DNA of 64,000 nt. Origin: Halichondria panicea (taxonomy: Eukaryota; Porifera; Demospongiae; Suberitida; Halichondriidae). Positions 38,836 through 50,520 of this stretch are shown here, in pieces (positions within the stretch are counted from its first letter, which is position 1; each line of letters begins with the position of its first letter). The notes under the pieces were generated by a model. The model saw only the letters and a program-made list of their open reading frames with translations. It ran no database searches and was not told the DNA's origin. Location: contig NC_087377.1 of assembly GCF_963675165.1 (NCBI RefSeq), forward strand, positions 2,340,824 through 2,404,823, given 5' to 3'. The translations under genes and the position numbers were made by a program.

Positions 38836-40468
38836 GTTCTTCTCTCTGGGGTCTTGAAACCGAGTTTCTTGCGAATCCACGGCACTAACCTGATGTGTGT
38901 GTGTTAGGGGGTCAAGTTTGTGTACGGACAATTATAATAATTATTACAATCAAAGTACTTCTTGATGCATGGTGGTATATGCAAGTTACTAGCTAGAGTA
39001 ACACAACATGCAGAGCTTCCATTGATGAGCTCCAATTCTGATGAGGTGATTCCAATGGAATGATCCTCTCTCCATGCAATCACAAGGTGGCACTCTAGTC
39101 TACATGTTCACTCACCCTGAGTCTTCTCCAGTAGCCATCGAAGTTTTGTTCAACACTCGCCTCTTAATGATCTTATTTAATTTCTCAGTAAACATAACAA
39201 AGCAAAGTGCCGCACCCTCTTTCTGGGGCCTTCCCCTACTAATTAAACTGATCTATTTTTAGATACATAATTATAATTATTTGAGTGGGTGTTGATAATG
39301 ATTCACAGCCACCACACTATAAACAATAGCACATTAATGGTGGTGACCTAGGTAACTAGTAACTACACAGTTCTCTAGTGAGCAGCTCTTGAAATCCTCC
39401 AGCTCTTTGAAAGGACAGACATCCAGTTTAGCTCTCATATATACCTACAGTGGGAAAACAAGAGAGTCTCAAGTGGAATATTGTACTCTTGTGTGTGTGT
39501 GTGTGTGGGGGGGGAGTAGGTGGGTGGATATAAATATAAGGTGGGTGAATTTTTGTCCACCGTTCGTGTTACTAGCTCAAACGAAATGCTCACTTAAATA
39601 TACAGCCAACCTCAAAGTCTCCATTATAGACCTGTGCTAGCAGGCCACCCTCTATAATACAGCCGGCCTCAAAGTCCCTATAGCATGTGTTTGGACCTGT
39701 GTTAGCAGGCCACCCTCTATAATACAGCCAGGTTAATGGGCCTCAAAGTCTCCATAGCATGTGTTTGGACCTGTGTTAGCAGGCCACCCTCTATAATACA
39801 GCCAGGTTAATGGGCCTCAAAGTCTCCATACCATGTGTTTGGACCTGTGTTAGCAGGCCACCCTCTATAATACAGCCACTGTTGGTCTACCGACCACTAT
39901 ACATAAGGTTATACTAATAGTAAGGTACTCACAAAGACATTAGTGACATGGTTGGTGGTTCCTGTGATCCTGGACACCACCTCACACACTTGCCAGATAC
40001 TGGGACGCAGCTCAGGGTCAGAGGTCAACAGGTAGCCTACAAGGGAGGGGGAGAATACACGTATCATTAGAGTAATACACTTAAGGATGGCAGAGTATCA
40101 TAGCACCTGTAGCTAGTGTGTGTTCTTAAATAATTATAATTAGCTCTGAAAAAACAGGTCCAGTTCACAAAGAAAAAACCCCACTATTACAATAGTCTTA
40201 AACTAGATTTTATACGTATACCCAGTGGTACTGACTATAAGATGTGTGTGTGTGTGTGTGTGTGTGTGAGGGGATGGAGGGTGTGAGGGGGTGGAGGGTG
40301 TGTGTGTGTGTGTGTGTGTGTGTACATGTACCTCTCAAGTTATGCAGCTGGGTCTTGTGTGTAGGGAGAGTCTTCAGGAATGCTGTACTGAGCACTGACT
40401 ATGGCTAGAGGGTTGTCACCAAATGGAGTATCCATGAAGCACAGCTTGAACAGTAGTACGCCCAGTGC
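38836..40468 (-). pseudogene. AAK1/GAK-type kinase C-lobe fragment with one frameshift
   Basis: Exon 40468-40332 reads ALGVLLFKLCFMDTPFGDNP, then AQYSIPEDSPYTQD, then after one extra C (GACCCAG) LHNLRG. Exon 40036-39933 continues GYLLTSDPELRPSIWQVCEV. This is the end of the kinase domain (subdomains IX to XI) as in AAK1/BMP2K/GAK, where WALGCLLYKL and PDPxKRPxIxQV are typical. Likely further exons are 39444-39367 (VYMRAKLDVCPFKELEDF), about 39170-39116 (RRVLNKTSMATGEDSG) and 38889-38836 (VSAVDSQETRFQDPREKN). The catalytic loop and activation segment are not found between 40.5 and 45 kb, so only the C-terminal part is here. The exon at 238-376 is from another copy. Gene fragment or interrupted gene. 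Confidence 0.65.
39590..39885. repeat. Tandem repeat, 4 units of 65-85 bp
   Basis: CTCAAAGTCTCCAT ... GACCTGTGTTAGCAGGCCAC ... CTCTATAATACAGCC, in a kinase intron. Confidence 0.8.
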
Positions 40469-40499
40469 CTGTGTGTGGGCAGGTGTGTGTTGTGTGAGG

Positions 40500-41756
40500 G
40501 TGTGATGATAATTATGGGTATTCAGTGTTCATTGAGAGCTTTCAAATGACTACCACTTAACATGGTTCAGTAAACGTGATTCAAGGAAATTCTCCACTCA
40601 TCCCCACATTCCACAGTCTTACACAGACAGACCACATTCACAAAATGCAAACCTTATTACAAAAAACATAAGTCAACCACTAGCTACAGTGTACACAGTG
40701 GGGACCACACATAAAGAGGAATTTCGCCCCTTTTAGCCTTGTTTCCCAGTAAACATAATCATTGCTCAGATCCTCCCCCTTTTCAGAGAGGTGTCACATT
40801 CCACCCCTTTCACAGTACACAAAGCAATTTGGTTGAATGTCATTGAAAGGTCATAATTAGTGAAAGGTCACCTCCAATAGTACTGCCACATGTCCATCCA
40901 TACATGCATGGATAAATAATTACACCATACTGTAGTTTAAAATACAATGACAAATGAAACCTCTCAGCCCATGCCAACTCAGCTAGCATATGGTTGCTCA
41001 ATATTGACCTCCCTCCACCAAAGGTCTAATACATTGGTACAAGTCATCAACCATCTTTACCTGCACTTCCAGAGTTGAGCCAGCCTCCAGCTCATCAGTG
41101 TATGCATGGACTAACACACTAGAGCAATATCAGCAATCCCATCAAACTGCAGTCTGAAGGTGTACTCCATGCAGTGTATAGTTGCCCTCGTGCAGGGGTA
41201 GGCTGTAGAGTGGTCCCAGCTGGCAGTCCATCCACCAATATCACATTGATACTGCCCTTGTCATGAGTACACCAGTACAGCCTCTGGACCATAGATGAGA
41301 GGAGGGAAGTTAGCTGTATAGGTAAAGTTGACATGCAGTTAGCAATTGCAATAAGTATATACCCAAGTGGACTAAGTGGTGGTTTTAGAGGGCAGTACCT
41401 TGACCTTGTATAAGCCCTTATACCTGCACATACTCTTTCCTCAGATCAGGACATGAATTCTTGTGTACCATTGGGTACATTGCTAAACCTCACATGAACA
41501 ATCTCCTACAACTGAGATAAGCTAATTGCAAACCACATTAGTTATTATACACGTACTTGTATTATAGCCGACAATAACACACATAATTATACGTATCTTC
41601 ACAGCCCAACACTGCGTATACACTCTACGTATATGGAACAGATAACGAACATGCAAGCCTCTTATCAAACTTTATATTTCTCACAAGTTATGATGCAGGA
41701 TGATGCTGCCCACCCGGGGTACCTGTGTAGGGCTGAGGAATTGATGGACACAATAA
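40500..41756. other. No supported gene; one exon-like stretch near 41050-41330
   Basis: Minus-strand pieces (ANFPPLIYGPEAVLVYS, CDIGGWTASWDHSTAYPC, VLVHAYTDELEAGSTLEVQ before a gtaaag donor at about 41061) look protein-like but contain stops and match no family that I recognise. Confidence 0.35.
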
Positions 41757-43180
41757 AGACAATAGACTACCATCATGCACGCAGGTACACTACCACCCAC
41801 TCCACTCATCACACACCACCCACTACATTAGTATGAGTACGCAATGGGGGACCATACATTACAACAAAGGGAGCTAGAGAGCTAGTCCATAGATAAAGTA
41901 TCTGGGTCCACTCAATAAGACCTGACACTACTCACCCTAGCATTGTCCAGCTCCCTCTGCAGACTAGCCACCATATCCACCAACATTAATCAGGACTGCA
42001 ATGCATGATCCTCCATCGTTCGCGCTCTAGCCTCGAGACCAGCCGTTTGTTATAAGGAAAGGTTGGTCTCGAGGCTACTCGCGCTCATGCCTGCCTTCTC
42101 TGATCGAGGCTATGTGGTTAACAAGAAGCTGCAACTGAAGTGATCCCGTACCCAACAACAATCACTAAACTAGAAAGCTGAAATGAAATTTTGCCAAAAA
42201 AGTATAAAAATAGAAGGTGATGGTATATATACATGTATACACACACACACAGGACACAGAGCATTATAATAGTCAGTACTTATAGTCAACACAGAGTCAG
42301 TTCTTTACTTGACATTCTTGCATGCTTCTTTACTTGACATCTTTATTCGTCCCTTTCAAGTAGCTCCAGTATCTGTATGAAAGCATGAGCACAGCACAAT
42401 AAACTAGAGCCTTATAAGCAAAACATTGCAATAAAACACTGTGTGCAATGAAAATAGGGATCAGATTTATGAATATTCCAGTAATAATCTGTTTAAAAAC
42501 ATGAGTGCATGATTTAGGAGCCCTCAGGGCTAGTAGAACCATCAAGTACTTAGAATGCTGTATACTATTATGGCATGGCACAACTGCATGACGAGCAAGT
42601 TCACAAAGTTAATAAGGTAACTCACGTGTATCCTTGACACAGGCCTTGTGAATGCTGCGAACTGCCTCTCCGTCCTCAATCTCTGAGGCAATTTCCACTA
42701 ATCGACCGTAAGTAGCTGTTGAATTCAATGGATTGAATTGGAGAATATTTTTACTCTTCCACTTCTTTAGAGCAGCGAGGAATTTCCCTGGAATACCAAC
42801 AAATGTGTGATCGATAGCACCAATCTCAGCATCACTGAGGCCCAGCCTGTGCTTGTATCTGTCATAGCCAGCAATCTCGGTAGACAACTGGAGAAGAGCA
42901 TCATCCCAGCACTCACTACTCAACTGAGCTGCAGTCGCTGTCACTATCGTCTTATGTGGCTGAACTGTACAGATCACATTATTTCCAATGATATACAACG
43001 CTATACTCTGAAATGTACACCAAATACTTTATCACTGTCACATGAGACCCCATACACAATACAACTGTCAAGGCTATAATTGAAGATTGCTTCAATTTAG
43101 ATTGCTATACTTGTACAACAATGATGTCATGAATAATTATAGTGATCACATTAATTCCCAAGTTGTTCCCTTAATTAGCT
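41757..43180. repeat. Mosaic duplicated segment: kinase-exon piece, 3' flank and hybrid Death exon
   Basis: 41757-41865 matches 510-602 plus 826-840; 41865-42400 matches 22985-23540; 42540-42640 matches 27395-27490; 42700-43160 matches 26790-27260. Four sources in one stretch, in the order of their present position. Confidence 0.75.
42626..42964 (-). CDS. Isolated Death-domain exon (113 codons)
   Basis: Open, phase 1-1, with good acceptor (actgtacag) and donor (gtgagt). Its 3' end and intron (ACACGTGAGTTACCTTATTA) are those of the exon at 27475; its body and 5' intron are those of 26720-27058. No partner exons surround it, so it may be an orphan, or a cassette used by a neighbour. Confidence 0.65.
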
Positions 43181-43529
43181 TATTACCAATGCATATGATT
43201 TAATTAGATCTCACTTTTCATTGGCTAACTAGAGCTATGTGTACAGAGGACTTCTGCCAACCAACCTGAAATCCTCTGTACATGTATATGTAGAGAAGTA
43301 CATTTGTATCCTCAAGCAAACTATAGTTTGGGCAGAATATTGGCAGTACATGGAATGCTGTGGTGAACCCATACAAATGTTATTATTGCTTTCACTTCAT
43401 TTGAAATGCAAACCTTAATTATTAAAGTCACCACTAGCTATTTGCATTGTCCTAATACAAATCTATTTTGTAGCTCTTTATTAAAATATGTGTTTAAATT
43501 AGCGATCTATCACACTATAGGCTCTGTAC

Positions 43530-44265
43530 GCTAGCTACAGTGCACACAGTGAGACCACACTATAGGCTCTGTACACTAGTCTACAGTGCACACAGTGGGA
43601 CCACACTATAGGCTCTGTACACCAGCTACAGTGCACACAGTGGGACCACACTATAGGCTCTGTACACTAGCTACAGTGCACACAGTGGGACCACACTATA
43701 AGCTCTGTACACTAGCTACAGTGCACACAGTGGGACCACACTATAGGCTCTATACACCAGCTACAGTGCACACAGTGGGACCACACTATAGGCTCTGTAC
43801 ACTAGCTACAGTGCACACAGTGGGACCACACTATAGGCTCTATACACCAGCTACAGTGCACACAGTGGGACCACACTATAGGCTCTGTACACTAGCTACA
43901 GTGCACACAGTGGGACCACACTATAGGCTCTATACACCAGCTACAGTGCACACAGTGGGACCACACTATAGGCTCTATACACCAGCAACAGTGCACACAG
44001 TGGGACCACACTATATAGGCTCTATACACCAGCTACAGTGCACACAGTGGGACCACACTATAGGCTCTGTACACCAGCTACAGTGCACACAGTGGGACCA
44101 CACTATAGTCTCTGTACACTAGCTACAGTGCACACAGTGGGACCACACTATAGGCTCTATACACCAGCTACAGTGCACACAGTGGGACCACACTATAGGC
44201 TCTGTACACCAGCTACAGTGCACACAGTGGGACCACACTATAGGCTCTGTACACTAGTCTACACA
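43530..44265. repeat. 45 bp minisatellite, about 16 units
   Basis: Unit: CACACTATAGGCTCTGTACA ... AGCTACAGTGCACACAGTGG. Because 45 is a multiple of 3, a 178-codon frame stays open (HTVGPHYRLCTPATV repeated). I do not regard it as a gene: no start context, no homology. Confidence 0.9.
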
Positions 44266-44392
44266 CTGCATGTCAATTAGAGTAGCATTTCTGCAAACAA
44301 GGTGAAAATGGTTTTTAGTGGAACAGCTGTCTACCCCTGGGCCCATACACGCAGACATTCTACTTTTCAAAGGACTATAGAATATTAGCATA

Positions 44393-44812
44393 TGTGACAG
44401 GCTCTAGGAAAACCAGACTATTGGAGCAGACTAAAATTTTGGTGATTAATGTACCAAGTGATAGAGCAGAGCATTGCCTACACAATGATATGCTTAGTTT
44501 TCACATACCTAGTTTCATACCCGAGTTATGCGCGTTGGAAACTCGAAGCCGTAAAATGTAGTATCGAGAAAAACGGCTCTCAAAGATTGCTTAATTAGGA
44601 AAAATAAGGTAATAGCGAAAGTTTGGACGAAGCGTTTCGATGGAAAGAGTTGGATTTAGAGCATCAGATTTTACAGAGAGGTAGTAGAAGGGCTGTAGAT
44701 ACTTATACATCAATAACATTTTATATGAGATTTTATACTGTAGGCATAAATTTAGCTGTAGCTCAATAATAAATTCTGCTCCAATAGTCTGGTTTTCCCA
44801 GAGCCTGTCACA
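44393..44812. mobile_element. 420 bp MITE, TA flanks, TIR TGTGACAGGCTCT
   Basis: About 40 bp terminal repeats (TGTGACAGGCTCTAGGAAAA and inverse). TA on both sides (44391-44392, 44813-44814), as for Tc1/mariner-type elements. Confidence 0.78.
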
Positions 44813-44979
44813 TATACACTAAATTGGAATTCCATGTAGTGGGACAAGACAACAGTCTGGCTAGGCTACCGATCAAAATTATCTCCGTAAAAATACAATT
44901 ATTGGGGTCACAGACGTCACAGCTGAATGGAGAGTGGTGTGGGAGGGCTAGCTGAATGAATGTGAGGGATGATGGGATC

Positions 44980-45375
44980 ATTGTGACAGGGCAATGGACC
45001 GCTACTAAACCCTAGTTATCAGTCAACAGCTGGAGCTTTATTTCCTACAATGCATAGCGGGAAATTTTTGCGGGTGCAATTTGGCTCCAGAGCCCTCAGC
45101 AGAAAGTTACGTGGGTTCTAATATTCGCGGTTCAATGCCAGGAAACCACACCCACCAATAGCATTGCATGTGAAATACCGGTGCATGGGAGTTTATCCCA
45201 GTTTTAAATGCTCTGCCCTCGAAAAACGACGAAAATTTCCCGCTATACGGTACTTGTTATCAATACCCCATTTTTAATAATACATGTGCAATGTATGCTA
45301 GCTGTGACAAGGCAATGGACCGCTACTAAACCCCAGTAATCAGTCAACAGCTGGAGCTTAATTAATAATAATTAT
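44980..45375. repeat. Direct duplication with a CCGTATAGCGGG-type MITE between (45052-45250)
   Basis: GCAATGGACCGCTACTAAAC ... CAGTCAACAGCTGGAGCTT occurs at 44988 and 45311. The MITE ends are GCATAGCGGGAAATTTTTGC and CCCGCTATACGGTA. Confidence 0.65.
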
Positions 45376-45552
45376 TATAATGAAGTTGATTGTTTCCCAG
45401 ATGCTTGTTATCAATAATTATCCCGTCTTTGCTATATATACAAAAGTACAGCTAGCATACATGTACATGTACATGTAGGTCCTAGGTGTGTTTTTTTACG
45501 TCAAAATCAGTACAGCTTAATTGCTTTTTTAATATTTATTTGTATGCTAGCT

Positions 45553-45606
45553 GTACGTTTGGATCGACGTCAAATGATATTTCGGTCTCCCTTATTCCAT
45601 TAAATA
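45553..45606 (-). pseudogene. Relic of CFAP299 exon 6
   Basis: CTGTACgTTTGGaTCgACgT and GATaTTTCgGTCTC parallel 46054-46102 base for base with changes; minus reading gives GDRNII then a stop. It lies 500 bp downstream of the good exon. Confidence 0.55.
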
Positions 45607-46058
45607 ACGTGTGAAAAATTGATTAACTATTATAGTGTGGGAAGTAGGGAGGAGGCACAGTGTACAATAATAATGCTTTTCTAACTCCCTAAAAATTCTA
45701 TTCACAAATTTTGAGACAGTTTGCTCAATATAATCTCAAAAGCCCAATGCTATGTCAACAGTTTATAACAAGAGAGCACAGTTAGCATACAAACAGCGTC
45801 AAATACAACAAATACAAGTTTTGCTGTTTTGGATGCTTCCATTAGAGGGAGTGTTAGCAAACGTGCTGTACAAAGTTCATTCTAATCTTCACTGTCAGCT
45901 TTGAATCTGAAGCCTCAATTCACTTATTAGTTCTACTGCACGCTATAGCTGTACCTTCATTTGTAATTATTTCCCCCCACACACACACAGCACACCCACA
46001 CACACACCCACACACACATACACACACCCCACACACACACACCCCACACAGCCTGTAC

Positions 46059-47934
46059 CTTTGGGTCAACATTAATAATCTTTCTGTCTCGTTTATTCTT
46101 AAACAGCAGACCTGAGGCGTTGTCTGCAATCACCTGTGTGTGCGTGCGTGGGGGGTGTGTGTGTGTGCGAGTTCGAGTTATATCAAACAAATACAAACAA
46201 AGTGTCCGTGTACAATAATCATGTCAACTAATTATGTACGACGAGACCAAAGGGAGCAACTGTATAATTGAGTAGTGCTATGGCGCCCTGCAGACTAGGA
46301 GGGCACTCACTACTGTAGTGTTCCAAACACACGTTATAGGCTATCAAACTTTGCTGTGAAAATAAATTATGTTCTGAAAAAACACACACTTTAATTATTA
46401 TAGCCCCACGCTTTCTTTTATAATTTGTGCTCGTTGATCTAAGTTATAGTTAGAACATGGGCATGAGGTATCTATGTGTTATAGTGTCCCAAAGCTCGAG
46501 GGCTTCTATTTAAACCTATTGGCTACTAGAAATGCACTAGCTTAGCAACAGTCAACCTATATAAACAGCCAACCTAGCAACTGCATCATTATTCTTTTGA
46601 AAACTAATATCTAAAGTTGACATCTCTGTGTCTCTACTAAATCTGTGGTCTCTATTCAAGTCAACCCTGTTCCTCCACCTCAGTTTGATGGACAAAATTA
46701 TAGTCCTAGCTCCACCCACAAAACGAAAACATCCAGCTCCTCCCCCACTTTTGCAGCAAACAAGCCCAGCACACTTCCCAAGAAACGAGCGACTCGTACT
46801 ACTCTCACAAAGCGAAAGGAAGACACCTATAAGCTATAATTTGCAGCAAACAAGCCCAGCAAACGAGCGGCTCCTACTCTTGAACAAAGCGAAAGGAACT
46901 TTAGGAGAAGAAGCCAAACCTAGAATCTCAGCACTTCCATACATCCAGCTCCTCCCCCATGCAGCCTTGCAGCAAAAAAGCACAGCACACTGCCCAAAAA
47001 ACGAGCGTCTCCTACTGCTTTCGAACAAAGCCAAAAAAAGAAACTAGAGCTTCTCTCTTTCATTCTAGTTCTGTTATTACAATTACTAGACAAAGCATCT
47101 ACATGTAGCTACAATAATTTTTACATGTGTATCTTCTTGTAAATCACAATACAATGTACAATGTTGTAGTTTGTAGCCCAGAGCAATCTATAGTACTGGT
47201 ACTATAGCTCATAGTTCCCTGCTAAATACACTCAAATGGAATCTAAGGACACCATAATATTATTGTAGCACTACCAAACAGCTACTAATAAAATAATTAG
47301 CTTTTTGAAATTGGACGTTCCCAACACAAGTTATAGCCCTTCAAAGAAAAACTACGAAAACATGACGACATGTAATTAATACATATTTTGGCAACCACCT
47401 CTTATATATTATACCCACGTACTTCATATTTCTCACACGTACCTGATAATTAGGAGTGGAGTTGGACGAGGAGAAGTTAGTGTCCCAGTTATAGAAGCTC
47501 AAGTCACTGTGTCTAGGGAGCAGCTTCTTCCGTGACGAGAATATGGGATCAAAATCATCCACCTACAATTATCATGTACATGTATAATACCTCATAGAAA
47601 GTTTTCGTATCAAACGAAAATTAAAACGACGGAATTATTCTACTGCAAGAGATTCAATGCGTCACTATCTAAGCTGTTGAGCTGTACTTAAAATACTAAA
47701 TTGGTAGTTACGAAAATTACCCGCTATACGGCAGTTAGATCATTGGGGTGAGGTATAATTTTATGTTATAAATACATGTTAGGATCAACCACCTTTATTA
47801 CTGGTAGTACCTTGAGTCGATGTGCGTAGTCAATGTATCCTGATATCTCCTGACCCTTGGTATTCCTGTCCCGAATAAATATAATTGACTGTGTGTGTGG
47901 TGTGTGTGTGTGTGTGTGTGTGTGGGGTGGTGGT

Positions 47935-47971
<37 letters not shown>

Positions 47972-49644
47972 GGGGATTGCTTATCATGTATTAAGAAGAC
48001 TTACTGAAATTTTCCCGTTTCTGTTAGTCTCTTCCCTCTGAGCCAGCCCCTCCAGGAACACTGATCCTTGCAGGTCCTTCCCAGCATTGCACAACACTCT
48101 GTACCATGGGGGGGGGGGACACTAGGTCAGCACAACACTCTGTACCACGGGGGGGACACTAGGTCAGCACAACACTCTGTACCATGGGGGGGACACTAGG
48201 TCAGCACAACACTCTGTACCATGGGGGGGACACTAGGTCAGCACAACACTCTGTACCATGGGGGGGACACTAGGTCAGCACAACACTCTGTACCATGGGG
48301 GACACTAGGTCAGCACAACACTCTGTACCATGGGGGGGACACTAGGTCAGCACAACACTCTGTACCATGGGGAGGACACTAGGTCAGCACAACACTCTGT
48401 ACCATGGGGGGGACACTAGGTCAGCACAACACTCTGTACCATGGGGGGACACTAGGTCAGCACAACACTCTGTACCATGGGGGGGACACTAGGTCAGCAC
48501 AACACTCTGTACCATGGGGGACACTAGGTCAGCACAACACTCTGTACCATGGGGGGGACACTAGGTCAGCACAACACTCTGTACCATGGGGGACACTAGG
48601 TCAGCACAACACTCTGTACCATGGGGGGGACACTAGGTCAGCACAACACTCTGTACCATGGGGGGGGGGACACTAGGTCAGCACAACACTCTGTACCATG
48701 GGGGACACTAGGTCAGCACAACACTCTGTACCATGGGGGGGACACTAGGTCAGCACAACACTCTGTACCACGGGGGGGACACTAGGTCAGCACAACACTC
48801 TGTACCATGGGGGGGACACTAGGTCAGCACAACACTCTGTACCATGGAGGGGACACTAGGTCAGCACAACACTCTGTACCATGGGGGGGGGGACACTAGG
48901 TCAGCAGCGATAAATTAATCTGTTTGCAATCGCATACTTACAATCAGTTCAGTATAATAGATTCTTTTGCAATCGCATATACAAACAAATCTTGTACAGT
49001 TCGTAGCTAAGAATCATTGCCAGTATACCTGAATTGTCCATAATAATTATTAGCAAAAGGGAGCGTTAATGTGACAAATACACACTCATCCCCCACACAC
49101 ACCACCCACACACCTCAGCTGGTCTCGACGTGCTAGCTTACTGGCTGCAGCCGCTTCTTTCCTGAGCTCAAAGTCTTCTCTCTTGAGCACTTCCCCTGAT
49201 CCACGATATCCTAGCTCTACTAGCTGACGTGCTAGTTCCTCGTCCTGTGTGTGTGTGTGTGTGTGTGGAGTGTGGTGTGTGAGTGTGGGTGGGTGGGTGT
49301 GTGTGTGTGTGTGGAGTGTGGTGTGTGAGTGTGGGTGGGTGGGTGTGTGTGTGTGTGTGTGTGAGGAGTGGAATGCAAACCACTAACTACGTAATACCGT
49401 AAAAATTACAAGCCACTGCAGATGTGTTTCTACTCGATATTTCATAATAAGTGTGTGGGGGTTGGAGAATCGTCACCCCCCACAGTCAATCAACCCTACC
49501 CCCCACCTCGAGCTATAACCTCACCTCCAGGTAGAACAGATCAGTTGGTGTTATTTGAGAGTCCAGGTAATCCTCATACGTGGCATACTCGGTGACTATA
49601 GTGTCTGCAGCGCTGTTACTAGCTTCCTCACCAGTAGCCGCCAT
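46059..49644 (-). CDS. CFAP299: CFAP299 (C4orf22 homolog), six exons found, 3' end not located
   Basis: Cilia- and flagella-associated protein. Exons: 49644-49525 (start [28 protein letters not shown]), 49244-49114 ([19 protein letters not shown]), 48098-48005 ([20 protein letters not shown]), 47888-47811 ([20 protein letters not shown]), 47562-47443 ([27 protein letters not shown]) and 46133-46059 ([18 protein letters not shown]). Total 618 nt, 206 codons, with all phases consistent. The vertebrate protein is about 233 residues, so one last exon of about 25-30 codons is missing; I could not find it. The domain is the C4orf22 family. In mammals it is linked to sperm flagella; exact function is poorly known. 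It starts 109 bp from the divergent gene at 49754. Exon 3 acceptor is multiplied in a minisatellite. Confidence 0.9.
46628..47047 (+). other. Open stretch in CFAP299 intron 5 with a threefold basic repeat
   Basis: A 139-codon frame is open, but the neighbouring frame shows the better pattern: [36 protein letters not shown] and [19 protein letters not shown], with stops between. Three diverged copies of a Lys-rich, NLS-like unit. Protein-coding status is doubtful; it may be a decayed gene or just repeat DNA. Confidence 0.3.
48099..48905. repeat. Minisatellite of about 37 bp made from the exon 3 splice acceptor, 22 copies
   Basis: On the gene strand each unit is CCCCCATGGTACAG then AGTGTTGTGC then TGACCTAGTGTCC. 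TACAG/AGTGTTGTGC is exactly the intron 2/exon 3 border at 48098. Variation is mainly in the C-run (3 to 9). Confidence 0.92.
49130..49400. repeat. GT-rich imperfect tandem (GTGTGGAGTGTGGTGTGTGA)
   Basis: Two near-identical halves of about 65 bp at 49248-49312 and 49313-49365 in CFAP299 intron 1, directly outside the exon 2 acceptor. Confidence 0.6.
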
Positions 49645-49753
49645 CTTTATACAGTTCAGAAAGCTGGCGTTGTCATAAGTGGTAAGGTGTGTGTTTGTAT
49701 CGGGTAAAGATCGGCAGATTAATAATTGCATTATTGACGTCCACTATAATTCA
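49645..49753. promoter_or_regulatory. Probable bidirectional promoter between CFAP299 and the secreted-protein gene
   Basis: Only 109 bp separate the two divergent start codons, so 5' UTRs and core promoter must share this stretch. No TATA box is obvious. The inference rests on spacing alone. Confidence 0.55.
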
Positions 49754-50483
49754 ATGGCCACCCGTACCCAGACCCAACAACTAGTACTGCTCCTGCTCTG
49801 TATTGTGGCTTCCCTGTTTAGCACAAGCACTGGTATAATAATAAAAAGTGTTGTGTCTGATATTATTCTGGAGCTGTAATGCATTCAATTTATATGCAAC
49901 GTTACAATGTTCGATAACAAACGTTTTATCGCTGCTTTCACCTTAATACGTGTTTTTTTGTACTGCAGGTAGCGATGACAACCATGTGTGGCTTCTCGGA
50001 GAGGACTCAGGTTACCATGACAACTACGATACTATCTACTCGTCATGTGACACAACTAGCATCGTAGCACTGACAAAGGTACGTCAGCTTGACTATTATT
50101 ATTATATATAAATCACCCGAACCCTAACTCATTACTAATATTTTAAATATACTCTTTAATATTAAATTTTGATAGGTCTTTCAAAGAGCTACAAAATGCA
50201 TTCTTTAGAATTGTAATTGGACAATTCTAACTCAAGTTATCGACCATCAAAGATCAAAGAAAAATATTATGTCTAGAAAATAATTGGGTATGAAGGAAAC
50301 CGTATGTATGACTAATTGTTCCCTTCATCTCAGGACAGACTACATGTTGACTACTACACTGCTGTGGAACAGCTGAGAATGATTAGATTCAACTTCCCTC
50401 TAGCGGTTGATTTTGTGGTCACTTGAATGATTAACGAGGAACAACAGGACGAAGTCTTCGTGGCCGTACATGAAGGTACGTAT

Positions 50484-50520
<37 letters not shown>

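Noticed and set aside
43586-44280. 178-codon repeat protein
   Set aside because: Frame is open only because the unit is 45 bp; no start context, signal peptide or homology.
46628-47047. Intronic gene with 139 codons
   Set aside because: The repeated unit is better preserved in another frame that has stops; kept only as a low-confidence open stretch.
48404-48676. 90-codon repeat frame
   Set aside because: Reading of the acceptor minisatellite on the wrong strand for the gene.
49513-49731. Longer CFAP299 start upstream of 49644
   Set aside because: The extra codons precede the conserved start, overlap the divergent gene's 5' region and show no family similarity.
50425-50426. Selenocysteine recoding at the TGA
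   Set aside because: No selenoprotein family match and no SECIS-like hairpin noticed; a CpG transition explains it more simply.
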